Assembly: GCF_002252585.1 (NCBI RefSeq)
Contig: NZ_NQLD01000012.1
Length of the DNA stretch: 64,000 nucleotides
Reading direction: 5' to 3' (one strand)
Source of the DNA: Methanocatella intestini
Lineage (GTDB): Archaea; Methanobacteriota; Methanobacteria; Methanobacteriales; Methanobacteriaceae
Below, piece after piece: positions 16,646 to 24,763 of the stretch. The translations under genes and the position numbers were made by a program. Below the pieces are notes generated by a model. That model had not been told where the DNA came from. It saw only the letters and a list, made by a program, of their open reading frames with translations, and searched no databases. Every line of letters begins with the position of its first letter. Positions within the stretch are counted from its first letter, which is position 1.

Positions 16646-17032
16646 TTATGACCTTTTCATACTTAAAATAGGATTTAAATGCTCCGGAACATCGAAATTA
16701 ACATTTAAATAAGTAATATAAGTTTCACTTTTCCATCTGGTATAAACAACTTTAAATTTTGATAACTGCTCATCATATATTCTACGTCTCTTAGCACTTT
16801 TTTTCCAAACCATATCTCCCTGCTGGTCAAATAACTTCTTTAATTTCATTCTAATTTCATTCATCTGTTTGTATGACTTAATATTCTGCAAATTAAAGTT
16901 GGGATTATAAACAGCACTTGTAAAATTGTTTAATAAATAATTGATTTCCTGTTCTCTGTTGTAATAAGCAGTTCCCTGTTTTTTTAATTGTTTTTTAGGA
17001 TTAATATTACCTGCTTTTCTTCGCTTTCCCAT
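16646..17032 (-). CDS. basic hypothetical protein, first gene of the four-gene operon
   Basis: A 128-residue, strongly basic protein starting MGKRRKAGNINPKKQLKKQ. The middle is rich in Lys and Arg (KKSAKRRRIYDEQLSKFK), which suggests nucleic-acid binding, perhaps RNA. No defined domain is recognised. It is the first gene of a same-strand block (17032 to 15662) with two zinc-ribbon tail-anchored proteins and an acidic cytosolic protein. The pairing of a basic and an acidic soluble partner with two membrane anchors suggests a small complex at the membrane, as inference only. Confidence 0.65.
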   Translation of the reverse strand: MGKRRKAGNINPKKQLKKQGTAYYNREQEINYLLNNFTSAVYNPNFNLQNIKSYKQMNEIRMKLKKLFDQQGDMVWKKSAKRRRIYDEQLSKFKVVYTRWKSETYITYLNVNFDVPEHLNPILSMKRS

Positions 17033-17291
17033 AAAAACACCGGATATCTAATTTTTAATATATATGTCATCTCTTTTTTATCTGGATAATAGCTTAGTAC
17101 TCTGTTAAGAAGGTTCAGTAAGTCTTGTTAAGATTTGTATATGTGTAGAATTTTTAGCTAAAACTTTATTACCAATTTTAAGAGGCTTTTTTTGAGTTTA
17201 TCTTCAGTTAGTAGTATAACTGCTTTTACTAACTTTCTTTAGACATATATTATGATGTGTTTAAAATAGTATATAATTGTTTTTATTAGGA

Positions 17292-18548
17292 TTATAAAAG
17301 AATGGGAAATTTAGTTTCTTCAATGAATTTTTTCATATCCTTATGCAGCAAATTAGCTGCTTTTAAAACAATCTCATTAAATTCATCATACTCCTTTTTA
17401 GAACATGAATCAAATCCATGAGCTAAAATAGAATTATTCCTAAATTTAAGAATATTGCGAATTTGATTTTTATTTTCTAAGTAAAAATCACCTAAATCAT
17501 CATTTAATTGTGCAAGTAACTCATAATCTGCAGTTAAACCAAACTTAATTTCATCAGAAATATTTATTTCACTTAAATAATCATCATCAACATTATTTTG
17601 ACGTAAAACATCAATATCAACATTGGAACTATCAATACCATACTCTTTAGAAAGTCTAATCTGAGCAATTAATTCTAATGAACGATACAATCTAGCTACA
17701 GCATCATCAAATTTATTTTCATCTTCCCTACGTCTTGCATTATTTAAAATAGATGCCAACATATAATATTTCTTTAAATTATGTTCAGCAGGACCATTAC
17801 TTGAATTTTGATTAAAAGTATTCATTATATTTAATGCTTTAATATTTAACTGAAACTGTTTTGTTAAATCTGGCCAAGCCTTTTGAAATTCCTTAATATC
17901 AAATACTTCAAGTGCTTTTTCATGATTAACACTATCAAAATAATAATATGCATCAAATAATTTAGAAAATACTTCTTTATCTTCATTAGTATCAATAATT
18001 TCATCAACAAGTACTTTTCCAGCTTCAAAACGATTATTATTAAATAAATCTTTAATTTTATTTATCATTAATTCATCATAAACCTGATAAAGATTTTGTG
18101 GAACACATTCCTCAGTACCTTTAACAACAATACCCTTTTCTCTTTTTCCAGAAACAAAAAATAATTCTTTTCTAAATATCATTGAAGCAAAAGCAGCAGC
18201 CATAGTCATTGTTTTAGTACCTGAAGTATAATCAATTAATATTCTGTAATCATCTTCTAATTCAGATATTTTAGATTTAAATTCATTAAAATATTCAGTA
18301 AACTTATCAACAGCTTCATTTTCAACAAATTCATAATCATAACATTCATCAAAATCTTCATCAAATTTGTTATTAAACACCTTTTTAAGAGCATCTACAG
18401 TAGGTTTTGAATCTTTTGAAACAAAAAAACAAATAAAATCAGGATCTTTTGAATCAATAGAACACATTAATCCATGTGCCAAACTACATCTTTTATCCCC
18501 GGTTCCTGTTCCAACTGTCATTAGCAAAGCACGTTTTTTTCTTGGCAT
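17292..18548 (-). CDS. orphan CARF-HEPN ribonuclease, Csm6/Cas02710-like
   Basis: A 418-residue protein read from ATG 18548, preceded by AAGTGAT; a GTG at 18557 is less likely. The N-terminal Rossmann-like CARF domain shows LLMTVGTGTG at the first strand and DYTSGTKTM at about 106-114, the loop that binds cyclic oligoadenylate in this group. A helical linker includes FDDAVARLYRSLELIAQ. The C-terminal HEPN has R370-NNSILA-H377, the catalytic RxxxxxxH. Proteins of this family are RNases switched on by cyclic oligoadenylate from Cas10. This copy lies about 14 kb from the array and 18 kb from its paralogue at 37938-39311, beside the restriction locus. Coupling to the local type III-A system is likely but inferred. 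Confidence 0.88.
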   Translation of the reverse strand: MPRKKRALLMTVGTGTGDKRCSLAHGLMCSIDSKDPDFICFFVSKDSKPTVDALKKVFNNKFDEDFDECYDYEFVENEAVDKFTEYFNEFKSKISELEDDYRILIDYTSGTKTMTMAAAFASMIFRKELFFVSGKREKGIVVKGTEECVPQNLYQVYDELMINKIKDLFNNNRFEAGKVLVDEIIDTNEDKEVFSKLFDAYYYFDSVNHEKALEVFDIKEFQKAWPDLTKQFQLNIKALNIMNTFNQNSSNGPAEHNLKKYYMLASILNNARRREDENKFDDAVARLYRSLELIAQIRLSKEYGIDSSNVDIDVLRQNNVDDDYLSEINISDEIKFGLTADYELLAQLNDDLGDFYLENKNQIRNILKFRNNSILAHGFDSCSKKEYDEFNEIVLKAANLLHKDMKKFIEETKFPILL

Positions 18549-18712
18549 AAAAATCACTTCTTAAAAATATATTTGTCTTATTAAAACATTAACCTTTTCT
18601 AAATTCATATTTGCTAAACTTTAATTATAATCTCTATTCCACTTTAAATGCAGTATTTTTAGATTTTTTTAAGAATTTTATGAATTATAAATTTAAATGA
18701 ATTAATTTATCT

Positions 18713-20089
18713 TTACACAACGGATTTGGACATTGGTGTGTGAATTTGGTTAAATAAATATTTCATATAATTATATTTTAATTCTAAATCACAATTTATC
18801 TTAGAGACATCAATCTCACCAGACATTAATTTAGGTAGTAATGTGTCTCTTAATTTAGTTAATCTAACAATTTCATCAGATATTTTATTTTTATAATCAA
18901 ATATTGGTGAAACTAGATTATTAAACTTAATTATTAATTCATCATTAGGCATTGTTAATTCTAATGATTTAAATTCTGTTTTATTAAATTTACTTTGTAC
19001 AGAACCTGCAGTTATTGTGCTTATTAAATATTGGCCATAGTTTGATCTAAATAATAAAAACAAATAAAAATTAAGATTAATAGCATCATCTCGAGATTTA
19101 ACTAAAATCATGTTATTTCCTAAAGTCATTGGCTTATCTAAGAAAGGACATAAAAATACAGAACCCACATCTCCTACATTAGATATAATCACTTCATTAC
19201 CAAATAAAGATGATTTTTTAAGAAAATCATAAGAATGTTTATTAACAAATTTTTGGAAAGATTTTGATTTTAAATCAGTATTCCGAATAAAGTAAGCATA
19301 TTCTTCATAATCTAAAATTGTAACATTTTCTTTTAGAGATGCAAAACTACCATTTGCAACATAATCTGTAATAATTAACGGCAACTCACCAATGTTCTTA
19401 ATTTTCCAATCATTATTATCATTATCAAATTCCTTGATAAAATTCTCTTTAAATATTGAATCTAGAATATCATCTAAATTTTTATTTATTTTTTTGTTAA
19501 TTTCAATTTTTTTGTCAATATTGATTATTATGTTAGCTATCTTATCCTGAAGGTCTTTACTAGGTAATGGAATTGGTAGTCCCTTAAGAATAGTTAAATT
19601 TATCAATGGAATAGTAGAACCAGTGTTTAATTGTTTAATGTACTTATTTATCAATTTTGAAGAAAACCAATAGTAAGCATAATGTTGATTAACTTTATTT
19701 AAGTCTAGTGTTACTCTCAACTGTTTGTTTGAAATAACATATCTGTCGAATTTAGAATTCTCTGGAATTATACCTACTTGTCCAATCGTTCCAGCAGCTG
19801 TAAAAACTAAATCATCAACATCAGCATAAGTATTTAACTCTTTAGCTTTTTCTTCTGAAACAAATACGAATCCCTCATCAATAAATTTAGTATTATCTTC
19901 TGTTAAATTGTTTCCACGGATTACAGGAACTCCGTGTTCTGTAAAATATTTACTTGAGATATTTGATCCAAATGGGCCGGATATAATTGATCTTTTTTCA
20001 TCAGAAGCAATATCTTCAATTGTGTATACATTAAATTCAGAACTGATTTCACCAAAAATATTAGTAAATGTATTCTTAGAAAAACTCAA
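18713..20089 (-). CDS. hsdS: type I restriction specificity subunit HsdS, cassette A
   Basis: A 458-residue HsdS with two target recognition domains and the two conserved helical spacers, the first including KIEINKKINKNL at mid-protein and the second near LRDTLLPKLMSGEIDVSKINCDLE at the end. It starts at TTG 20087-20089 inside AAATTTGAGTTT. There is no Shine-Dalgarno motif at the right distance. After the shared 3' repeat the frame runs on for 21 extra residues to TGTGTAA. This is expected if the gene body was joined to foreign flanking sequence by recombination. It lies 3.4 kb beyond the expressed hsdS and is probably a silent cassette. Confidence 0.9.
   Translation of the reverse strand: MSFSKNTFTNIFGEISSEFNVYTIEDIASDEKRSIISGPFGSNISSKYFTEHGVPVIRGNNLTEDNTKFIDEGFVFVSEEKAKELNTYADVDDLVFTAAGTIGQVGIIPENSKFDRYVISNKQLRVTLDLNKVNQHYAYYWFSSKLINKYIKQLNTGSTIPLINLTILKGLPIPLPSKDLQDKIANIIINIDKKIEINKKINKNLDDILDSIFKENFIKEFDNDNNDWKIKNIGELPLIITDYVANGSFASLKENVTILDYEEYAYFIRNTDLKSKSFQKFVNKHSYDFLKKSSLFGNEVIISNVGDVGSVFLCPFLDKPMTLGNNMILVKSRDDAINLNFYLFLLFRSNYGQYLISTITAGSVQSKFNKTEFKSLELTMPNDELIIKFNNLVSPIFDYKNKISDEIVRLTKLRDTLLPKLMSGEIDVSKINCDLELKYNYMKYLFNQIHTPMSKSVV
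18786..18826 (-). repeat. 41-bp hsdS 3' recombination repeat, copy A
   Basis: This 41-bp block encodes the end of the HsdS reading frame (MSGEIDVSKINCDL). It is identical, in inverted orientation, to 22226-22266. It differs at one base from 23479-23519. Similarity continues for about 40 bp further into the genes. It is the probable crossover site for the recombinase at 22329-23315. Confidence 0.9.
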
Positions 20090-20093
20090 ATTT
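20082..20093 (-). repeat. 12-bp hsdS 5' junction, copy A
   Basis: AAATTTGAGTTT spans the TTG start of cassette A. The same 12-mer spans the starts of the other two hsdS genes (20989-21000, 24730-24741), although the flanking sequence differs completely. Confidence 0.75.
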
Positions 20094-20180
20094 AATTCTC
20101 ATTTTTATTTGAAAGAATTAAATCCATGTAAACAAAATATCGATAATTCTTTTATTATATTCATAAGATAAGTAAATAGG

Positions 20181-20753
20181 TTATTTAAATGAATTTAAAA
20201 TATTTTTTCCTTCATTTAATACAATATTTATATTAATTTCAAAAAAACTATAAGTTCCCAATGTAACCTCATAATCTACTTCATCCAATTCATATAAATA
20301 AAATCCACTATACTTTATTTGAGGCATACCTCTTTCAGCAAGTTTTTTGGACTGTTTATTTAATTGTTCTAACTTTACATTAAATTGTATTATCTGTTTT
20401 ATTTGATTTTCATCAAAAATATAGGGAATAAAATTTATTAAATTATCCCAATTATTATGATTTAAAACTGGAAATTTACTTAAATAATAATAAAATTCAT
20501 TAATATCATTTAAATTTCCATTATTATATAATTCTTTTGTATTTTTTATTAAGTAATTTTTTTTATATCTTTTTAAATTAGAAACATTAATCTCAATTTC
20601 AGATTTTAGAAGTGCATATGCTCCTTTCTTTTTTCTATTAAATTTTCTTTCTTCTGTAAAATAACTAAGAGTCCATGCTGAAATCGAACCTATTAATGCT
20701 CCAATGATTGCGGAGATTACTCCAGGATTTACTAAAAATAAAAAACTAAACAT
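20181..20753 (-). CDS. hypothetical membrane-anchored protein inside the hsdS locus
   Basis: A 190-residue protein with one N-terminal membrane helix with glycines (PGVISAIIGALIGSISAWTLSYF, about residues 9-31). A basic stretch follows (EERKFNRKKKGAY), then a long helical cytosolic domain. No enzyme motif is visible. The layout resembles small membrane-anchored proteins often met as accessory or cargo genes in defence loci. It lies between the two head-to-head silent hsdS cassettes, so any inversion between their outer repeats would carry it along. Function is unknown. Confidence 0.7.
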   Translation of the reverse strand: MFSFLFLVNPGVISAIIGALIGSISAWTLSYFTEERKFNRKKKGAYALLKSEIEINVSNLKRYKKNYLIKNTKELYNNGNLNDINEFYYYLSKFPVLNHNNWDNLINFIPYIFDENQIKQIIQFNVKLEQLNKQSKKLAERGMPQIKYSGFYLYELDEVDYEVTLGTYSFFEININIVLNEGKNILNSFK

Positions 20754-20988
20754 TATCTCACTTAATTTAATTAGTTAATATGTAATTTTTAAATAATTAA
20801 TAAAATATATGTCAATTGTATTGAAATAATTTTATTATAATGTCATTTTCAGATGTTAAAATAAATAGACTATTATTCATTTCTAAACTTACAATTATAT
20901 CCGATAATGAAAATGAATATTAAATAAAATTAACATTGAATTTATTTTTTAATTTCCAACATAAGCTCATAATATGAATAAATTAATA

Positions 20989-21000
20989 AAATTTGAGTTT
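20989..21000 (+). repeat. 12-bp hsdS 5' junction, copy B
   Basis: AAATTTGAGTTT spans the TTG start of cassette B. It is inverted relative to copies A and C. Confidence 0.75.
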
Positions 21001-22456
21001 AAATTTTGAAACTGTTTCGTTAGGTGAACATCTTTATATTAAAGGTAGGATTGGTTGGAAGGGTCTAAAAAAAGATGAATATTTAGATCAAGGGAATTAT
21101 AGAATTATCAATGCTACTGCTTTGGAAGAAGAGGGAATTAATTGGGATGATTGCGGTTATATCTCAAAAGAAAGGTTTGAAGAATCCCCTGAAATAATTC
21201 TTAAAGATAAAGATATTTTAATCTCTAAAGATGGAACTATCGGTAAATTAGGGTATGTAAAAAATTTAGAAATGGATTCAACTGTTGCATCTGGTATTTT
21301 TGTAGTTAGAAATCAAAATGAAGAATATATTGACACAGATTTTTTATATTATTATTTTAAATCTCCATTCTTTAAATGGTTTATAAAATCTGTTACAGAA
21401 GGCAGTGTAATTCCTCACTTGTACCAAAGGGATTTTACAGATATGGAATTCAATTTATTTAATTTAGATACTCAAAAGAAATGTTCATCTATTTTAAATG
21501 CAATTGAAGAAAAGATTAATGTTAATCGAAAAATAAATAAAAATTTAGAACAATTAATGAAATGTATTTTTGAGGATTGGTTTGTCAATTTTAATTACAG
21601 TAATGATATTTCATTTAAATCATCAGAATTAGGCGAAATACCTTCAAATTGGAATGTTAAAAAATTAAGAGATGTTCTTATAGTATTAGAATCTGGAAAA
21701 CGTCCAAAGGGCGGAATTTCAAATATTGATGATGGAATTCCAAGTATTGGTGCTGAAAATATCTTGGGTTTAGGAAAATTTAATTATTCCAAAAATAAAT
21801 TGATTTCACATGAATTTTTTAGTACATTAAAAAAAGGAGTCATACAAGATAAGGATGTATTATTATATAAAGATGGAGCACAATTGGGTCGTAAAAGTTT
21901 ATTTATGAAAGGATTTCCGTTTGATATTTGTTGTATTAATGAACATGTTTTTCGTTTACAAAGTAATGATGAAATTAATCAATTTTATTTATATTTATGG
22001 TTAGATCAAGAAGTAATGACAAATGAAATAATTAACTTGAATTCAAACTCTGCTCAACCAGGCATTAATCAAAATGATGTGAAATCATTACCTATTTTGG
22101 TTCCAGAATTAAAAATAATAAGTAAGTTTAACAAAATTATTTCTCCAATGATGAATCAAATTTTTGATAATGCATTAAAAATAAATAAGTTAACCAACTT
22201 AAGAGACACATTACTTCCTAAGTTGATGTCTGGTGAGATTGATGTCTCTAAGATAAATTGTGATTTGAAAATAATTATCAGAAAAATTTATATTAAATCC
22301 TCTAAATTATTTTTATGGAGGTATTTAAGTGAAAACAAAAATTATATCAAAAATACAAAATCAAATGAAACCCTACTTAAATCAAGGACAATATATAAAA
22401 TTAACAAATTCCTTGCTAAATTCACTACAAGATATAGATATTATAGACAACAATAA
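20993..22456 (+). CDS. hsdS: type I restriction specificity subunit HsdS, cassette B
   Basis: A 487-residue HsdS on the opposite strand to hsdM and hsdR. It has two target recognition domains separated by the spacer KINVNRKINKNLEQL and ends in the shared LRDTLLPKLMSGEIDVSKINCDL. It then runs on for about 60 unrelated, lysine-rich residues into the start of the recombinase gene, because the normal stop of the family (CDLE-stop) is missing beyond the repeat. The start is TTG 20993 and no ribosome binding site precedes it. Its DNA target half-sites must differ from those of A and C, since the recognition domains differ. Silent storage cassette is the most likely role. Confidence 0.88.
   Translation: MSLNFETVSLGEHLYIKGRIGWKGLKKDEYLDQGNYRIINATALEEEGINWDDCGYISKERFEESPEIILKDKDILISKDGTIGKLGYVKNLEMDSTVASGIFVVRNQNEEYIDTDFLYYYFKSPFFKWFIKSVTEGSVIPHLYQRDFTDMEFNLFNLDTQKKCSSILNAIEEKINVNRKINKNLEQLMKCIFEDWFVNFNYSNDISFKSSELGEIPSNWNVKKLRDVLIVLESGKRPKGGISNIDDGIPSIGAENILGLGKFNYSKNKLISHEFFSTLKKGVIQDKDVLLYKDGAQLGRKSLFMKGFPFDICCINEHVFRLQSNDEINQFYLYLWLDQEVMTNEIINLNSNSAQPGINQNDVKSLPILVPELKIISKFNKIISPMMNQIFDNALKINKLTNLRDTLLPKLMSGEIDVSKINCDLKIIIRKIYIKSSKLFLWRYLSENKNYIKNTKSNETLLKSRTIYKINKFLAKFTTRYRYYRQQ
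22226..22266 (+). repeat. 41-bp hsdS 3' recombination repeat, copy B (inverted)
   Basis: This is a perfect reverse complement of 18786-18826 and differs at one base from the reverse complement of 23479-23519. It flanks the left side of the recombinase gene. Confidence 0.9.
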
Positions 22457-23315
22457 TGAATTAAGTGAAGTTGATAATTTTAAATTACTAAACCTTTTCT
22501 TATCTGCCAAAGAAGTTGAAGGATGTTCTGAAAAAACAATCACATATTATAATTCCACAATAGAAAAAATGCTAATGAAAATTAAAAAACAAGTTTACAA
22601 CATTAATACTGATGATTTAAGAAAATATCTTTTTGATCACAAAAATGAAAATAACTCCTCAAAAACAACAATAGACAACATTAGAAGAATATTTTCAAGC
22701 TTCTTTTCATGGCTAGAAGATGAAGATTATATTATTAAAAATCCAGTTAGAAGAATACATAGAGTTAAAACAGGACGTGTAGTTAAAGAAGTTTTAACTG
22801 ATGAAAATCTAGAAGTTTTAAGAGACAAATGCGAAGAAATAAGAGACCTTGCAATGGTAGAATTATTAACATCAACAGGAATAAGAGTTGGAGAACTTGT
22901 AAGATTAAACATAGAAGACATTGATTTTTATGAAAGAGAATGCGTAGTATTTGGAAAAGGAGAAAGTGAACGAGTAGTTTACTTCGATGCAAGAACAAAA
23001 ATACACTTAATGGAATACTTACAATCAAGAAAAGACGACAATTCAGCATTATTTGTTTCATTAAACAGTCCCTATGACAGATTAGGTATTAGTGGTATTG
23101 AAACCAGATTAAGGGAGTTAGGAAATAAATGCAATATTAACAGAGTACATCCACATAAATTTAGAAGAACAATGGCCACAAATGCAATTGATAAAGGAAT
23201 GCCAATAGAACAAGTACAAAAGCTACTTGGGCATGTACAAATTGACACAACAATGCAATATGCCATGGTAAACCAAAGTAATGTAAAATTAGCTCATAGA
23301 AAATTCATAGGCTAA
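22329..23315 (+). CDS. tyrosine recombinase (XerC/D-like) of the hsdS switch
   Basis: A 328-residue integrase-type recombinase. The N-terminal SAM-like core-binding domain spans about 50-140 and the catalytic domain 155-328. The catalytic residues are in place: R186 (TGIRVGEL), H276-x-x-R279 (HPHKFRRT), H302 (LLGHVQID) and Y311 (TTMQYAMVN). It starts at GTG 22329 with GGAGGT seven bases upstream, a strong site compared with the hsdS cassettes. The 5' end overlaps the run-on of cassette B. It stands between the inverted repeats at 22226 and 23479, so it lies on the segment it would invert. Enzymes of this type flip hsdS genes in several bacteria and are reported in methanogens. Confidence 0.92.
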   Translation: MKTKIISKIQNQMKPYLNQGQYIKLTNSLLNSLQDIDIIDNNNELSEVDNFKLLNLFLSAKEVEGCSEKTITYYNSTIEKMLMKIKKQVYNINTDDLRKYLFDHKNENNSSKTTIDNIRRIFSSFFSWLEDEDYIIKNPVRRIHRVKTGRVVKEVLTDENLEVLRDKCEEIRDLAMVELLTSTGIRVGELVRLNIEDIDFYERECVVFGKGESERVVYFDARTKIHLMEYLQSRKDDNSALFVSLNSPYDRLGISGIETRLRELGNKCNINRVHPHKFRRTMATNAIDKGMPIEQVQKLLGHVQIDTTMQYAMVNQSNVKLAHRKFIG

Positions 23316-23455
23316 ATTATCAGTTAGTTTTGTGGTAATTTTATAAACTAAAAATATAACAATGTTATTAATTAATGTAATAATACTTAAATTAATATCA
23401 AAATAAGAAAATAAGAACAAATTAGTTATTTTTAATTATAAAATATAAAAGAATG

Positions 23456-23478
23456 GATAATAGTTAAACTATTATTCT
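23456..23478 (-). terminator. palindromic terminator of the hsdRMS operon
   Basis: GGATAATAGTTAAACTATTATTC lies directly after the shared hsdS end and includes the stop codon region. On the minus strand it is followed by TTTTATATTTTATAA. It forms an 8-bp stem. Confidence 0.5.
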
Positions 23479-24746
23479 AAATCACAATTTATCTTAGAGA
23501 CATCAATTTCACCAGACATAAGTTTTGGAAGTAATGTGTCTCTTAATTTAGTTAATTTATTTATTTCAGCTTTAATTTTGACTATTTTTTCAATAATTGG
23601 AAATACTGTCTCATTATATCTTTTTAAAACATCCTCTGGAGGTACAATAAGATCAATTTGCTTTAAATGAGTTGGTCCAAAGTTTAATTGAACACTACCA
23701 CTACCCATTGTTAAAAGATAATGATAAAAACCTCTAGAAGTCAAATAAGAATAAATATATGCATAATGATTAATAGAATGTAATGGTTTGAACCTTATAA
23801 TACTTGTATTTAAACATAATGGTAAATGCTCCTTCCTAACAATAGCATATCTACCTAATGTTCCTGAAGAAGAAATCACTAAATCCCATTCATTAAGCAT
23901 AAAATGTGCATATTTTCCATTCGCTTCTTCTTTTGAAATCATATTAGCTGTATTTAAAATTAGATCATTATTTTGAATACATCTTATATTTAAAAAATTA
24001 ATTCCATCTTCTTCTACATATTGCCAATTTCTAATACCTGGACCCTCTTGAAACTTAATAAACTTATGTAATGGTTTAACATTCCAACCATTGGGAATTT
24101 TACCTAATTTCGTATCATGAAAAGTATTACCTTTAAATGGTTCAAAGTCTTCAAACCAATTAATATAAATATGTTTAATTAGTTCTTCTAAATTTTTATT
24201 TATTCTTTTGTTAATCTCAATTTTATTATCTATTTCACCTAAAATATTCACTAAAAAATCTTGTTGTTCCCGTGGAGGCAATATTAATTCCATGTTACCA
24301 TACATTTTGGCATTGATATTTGGACGAGTACTGCCGGTACACATTGAATTAACCCATCCTTTATAATCTTTAGATAAAACATAATACTTCATGAACTTCG
24401 GATTAATTTTAGACGGGTCTAAACTAAATTTAATTAAAAATCCTGCATATACTAGTTCCCCATCCATTTTATCATAATAATATGCTTTTCCAGTACTGTT
24501 ACCTGTTCTAGCAAAAACCACATCATTTTCATTTAATAAGTAGTTTTTCGCATCGACATCATCCACAGACTTCAAATCATTTTTATTTAAAGTACCATCA
24601 TCATTAATATCTGTGATTCTTAAATATGTGTATAATTCATCAGAATAATCAACAGCAGAGGCACCAATTCCATATTCACCTTTATTATTTATTGAAACAT
24701 CGGCAAGAGTTACAGTTTTAATTTTTTCTAAACTCAAATTTACCAC
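23472..24746 (-). CDS. hsdS: type I restriction specificity subunit HsdS, expressed copy C
   Basis: A 424-residue HsdS directly behind hsdM (24764), in the same direction. It has two recognition domains with spacer KIEINKRINKNLEEL and the family ending LRDTLLPKLMSGEIDVSKINCDLE, stopping immediately. The first in-frame start is GTG 24746, but AAAGGAG lies right before it. The second start, TTG at 24735, sits eight bases after GGAG and matches the starts of cassettes A and B, so it is the more likely one. Being behind hsdR-hsdM with a good ribosome site, this is the copy that sets the methylation and cleavage specificity now. Confidence 0.92.
   Translation of the reverse strand: MVNLSLEKIKTVTLADVSINNKGEYGIGASAVDYSDELYTYLRITDINDDGTLNKNDLKSVDDVDAKNYLLNENDVVFARTGNSTGKAYYYDKMDGELVYAGFLIKFSLDPSKINPKFMKYYVLSKDYKGWVNSMCTGSTRPNINAKMYGNMELILPPREQQDFLVNILGEIDNKIEINKRINKNLEELIKHIYINWFEDFEPFKGNTFHDTKLGKIPNGWNVKPLHKFIKFQEGPGIRNWQYVEEDGINFLNIRCIQNNDLILNTANMISKEEANGKYAHFMLNEWDLVISSSGTLGRYAIVRKEHLPLCLNTSIIRFKPLHSINHYAYIYSYLTSRGFYHYLLTMGSGSVQLNFGPTHLKQIDLIVPPEDVLKRYNETVFPIIEKIVKIKAEINKLTKLRDTLLPKLMSGEIDVSKINCDLE
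23479..23519 (-). repeat. 41-bp hsdS 3' recombination repeat, copy C
   Basis: This matches 18786-18826 in 40 of 41 positions (same direction) and 22226-22266 inverted. It is the right-hand boundary of the recombinase-carrying segment. Confidence 0.9.
24730..24741 (-). repeat. 12-bp hsdS 5' junction, copy C
   Basis: AAATTTGAGTTT spans the TTG start of the expressed hsdS. Here it is preceded by AAAGGAGTGGT, which supplies the ribosome binding site missing from the other two copies. Confidence 0.75.
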
Positions 24747-24763
24747 TCCTTTAACTAAAAAAT

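Noticed and set aside
17207..17245. Stem of AGTTAGTA and TACTAACT in the gap upstream of 17292 as a terminator
   Set aside because: No T-run follows on either strand at the right place, so its function cannot be supported.
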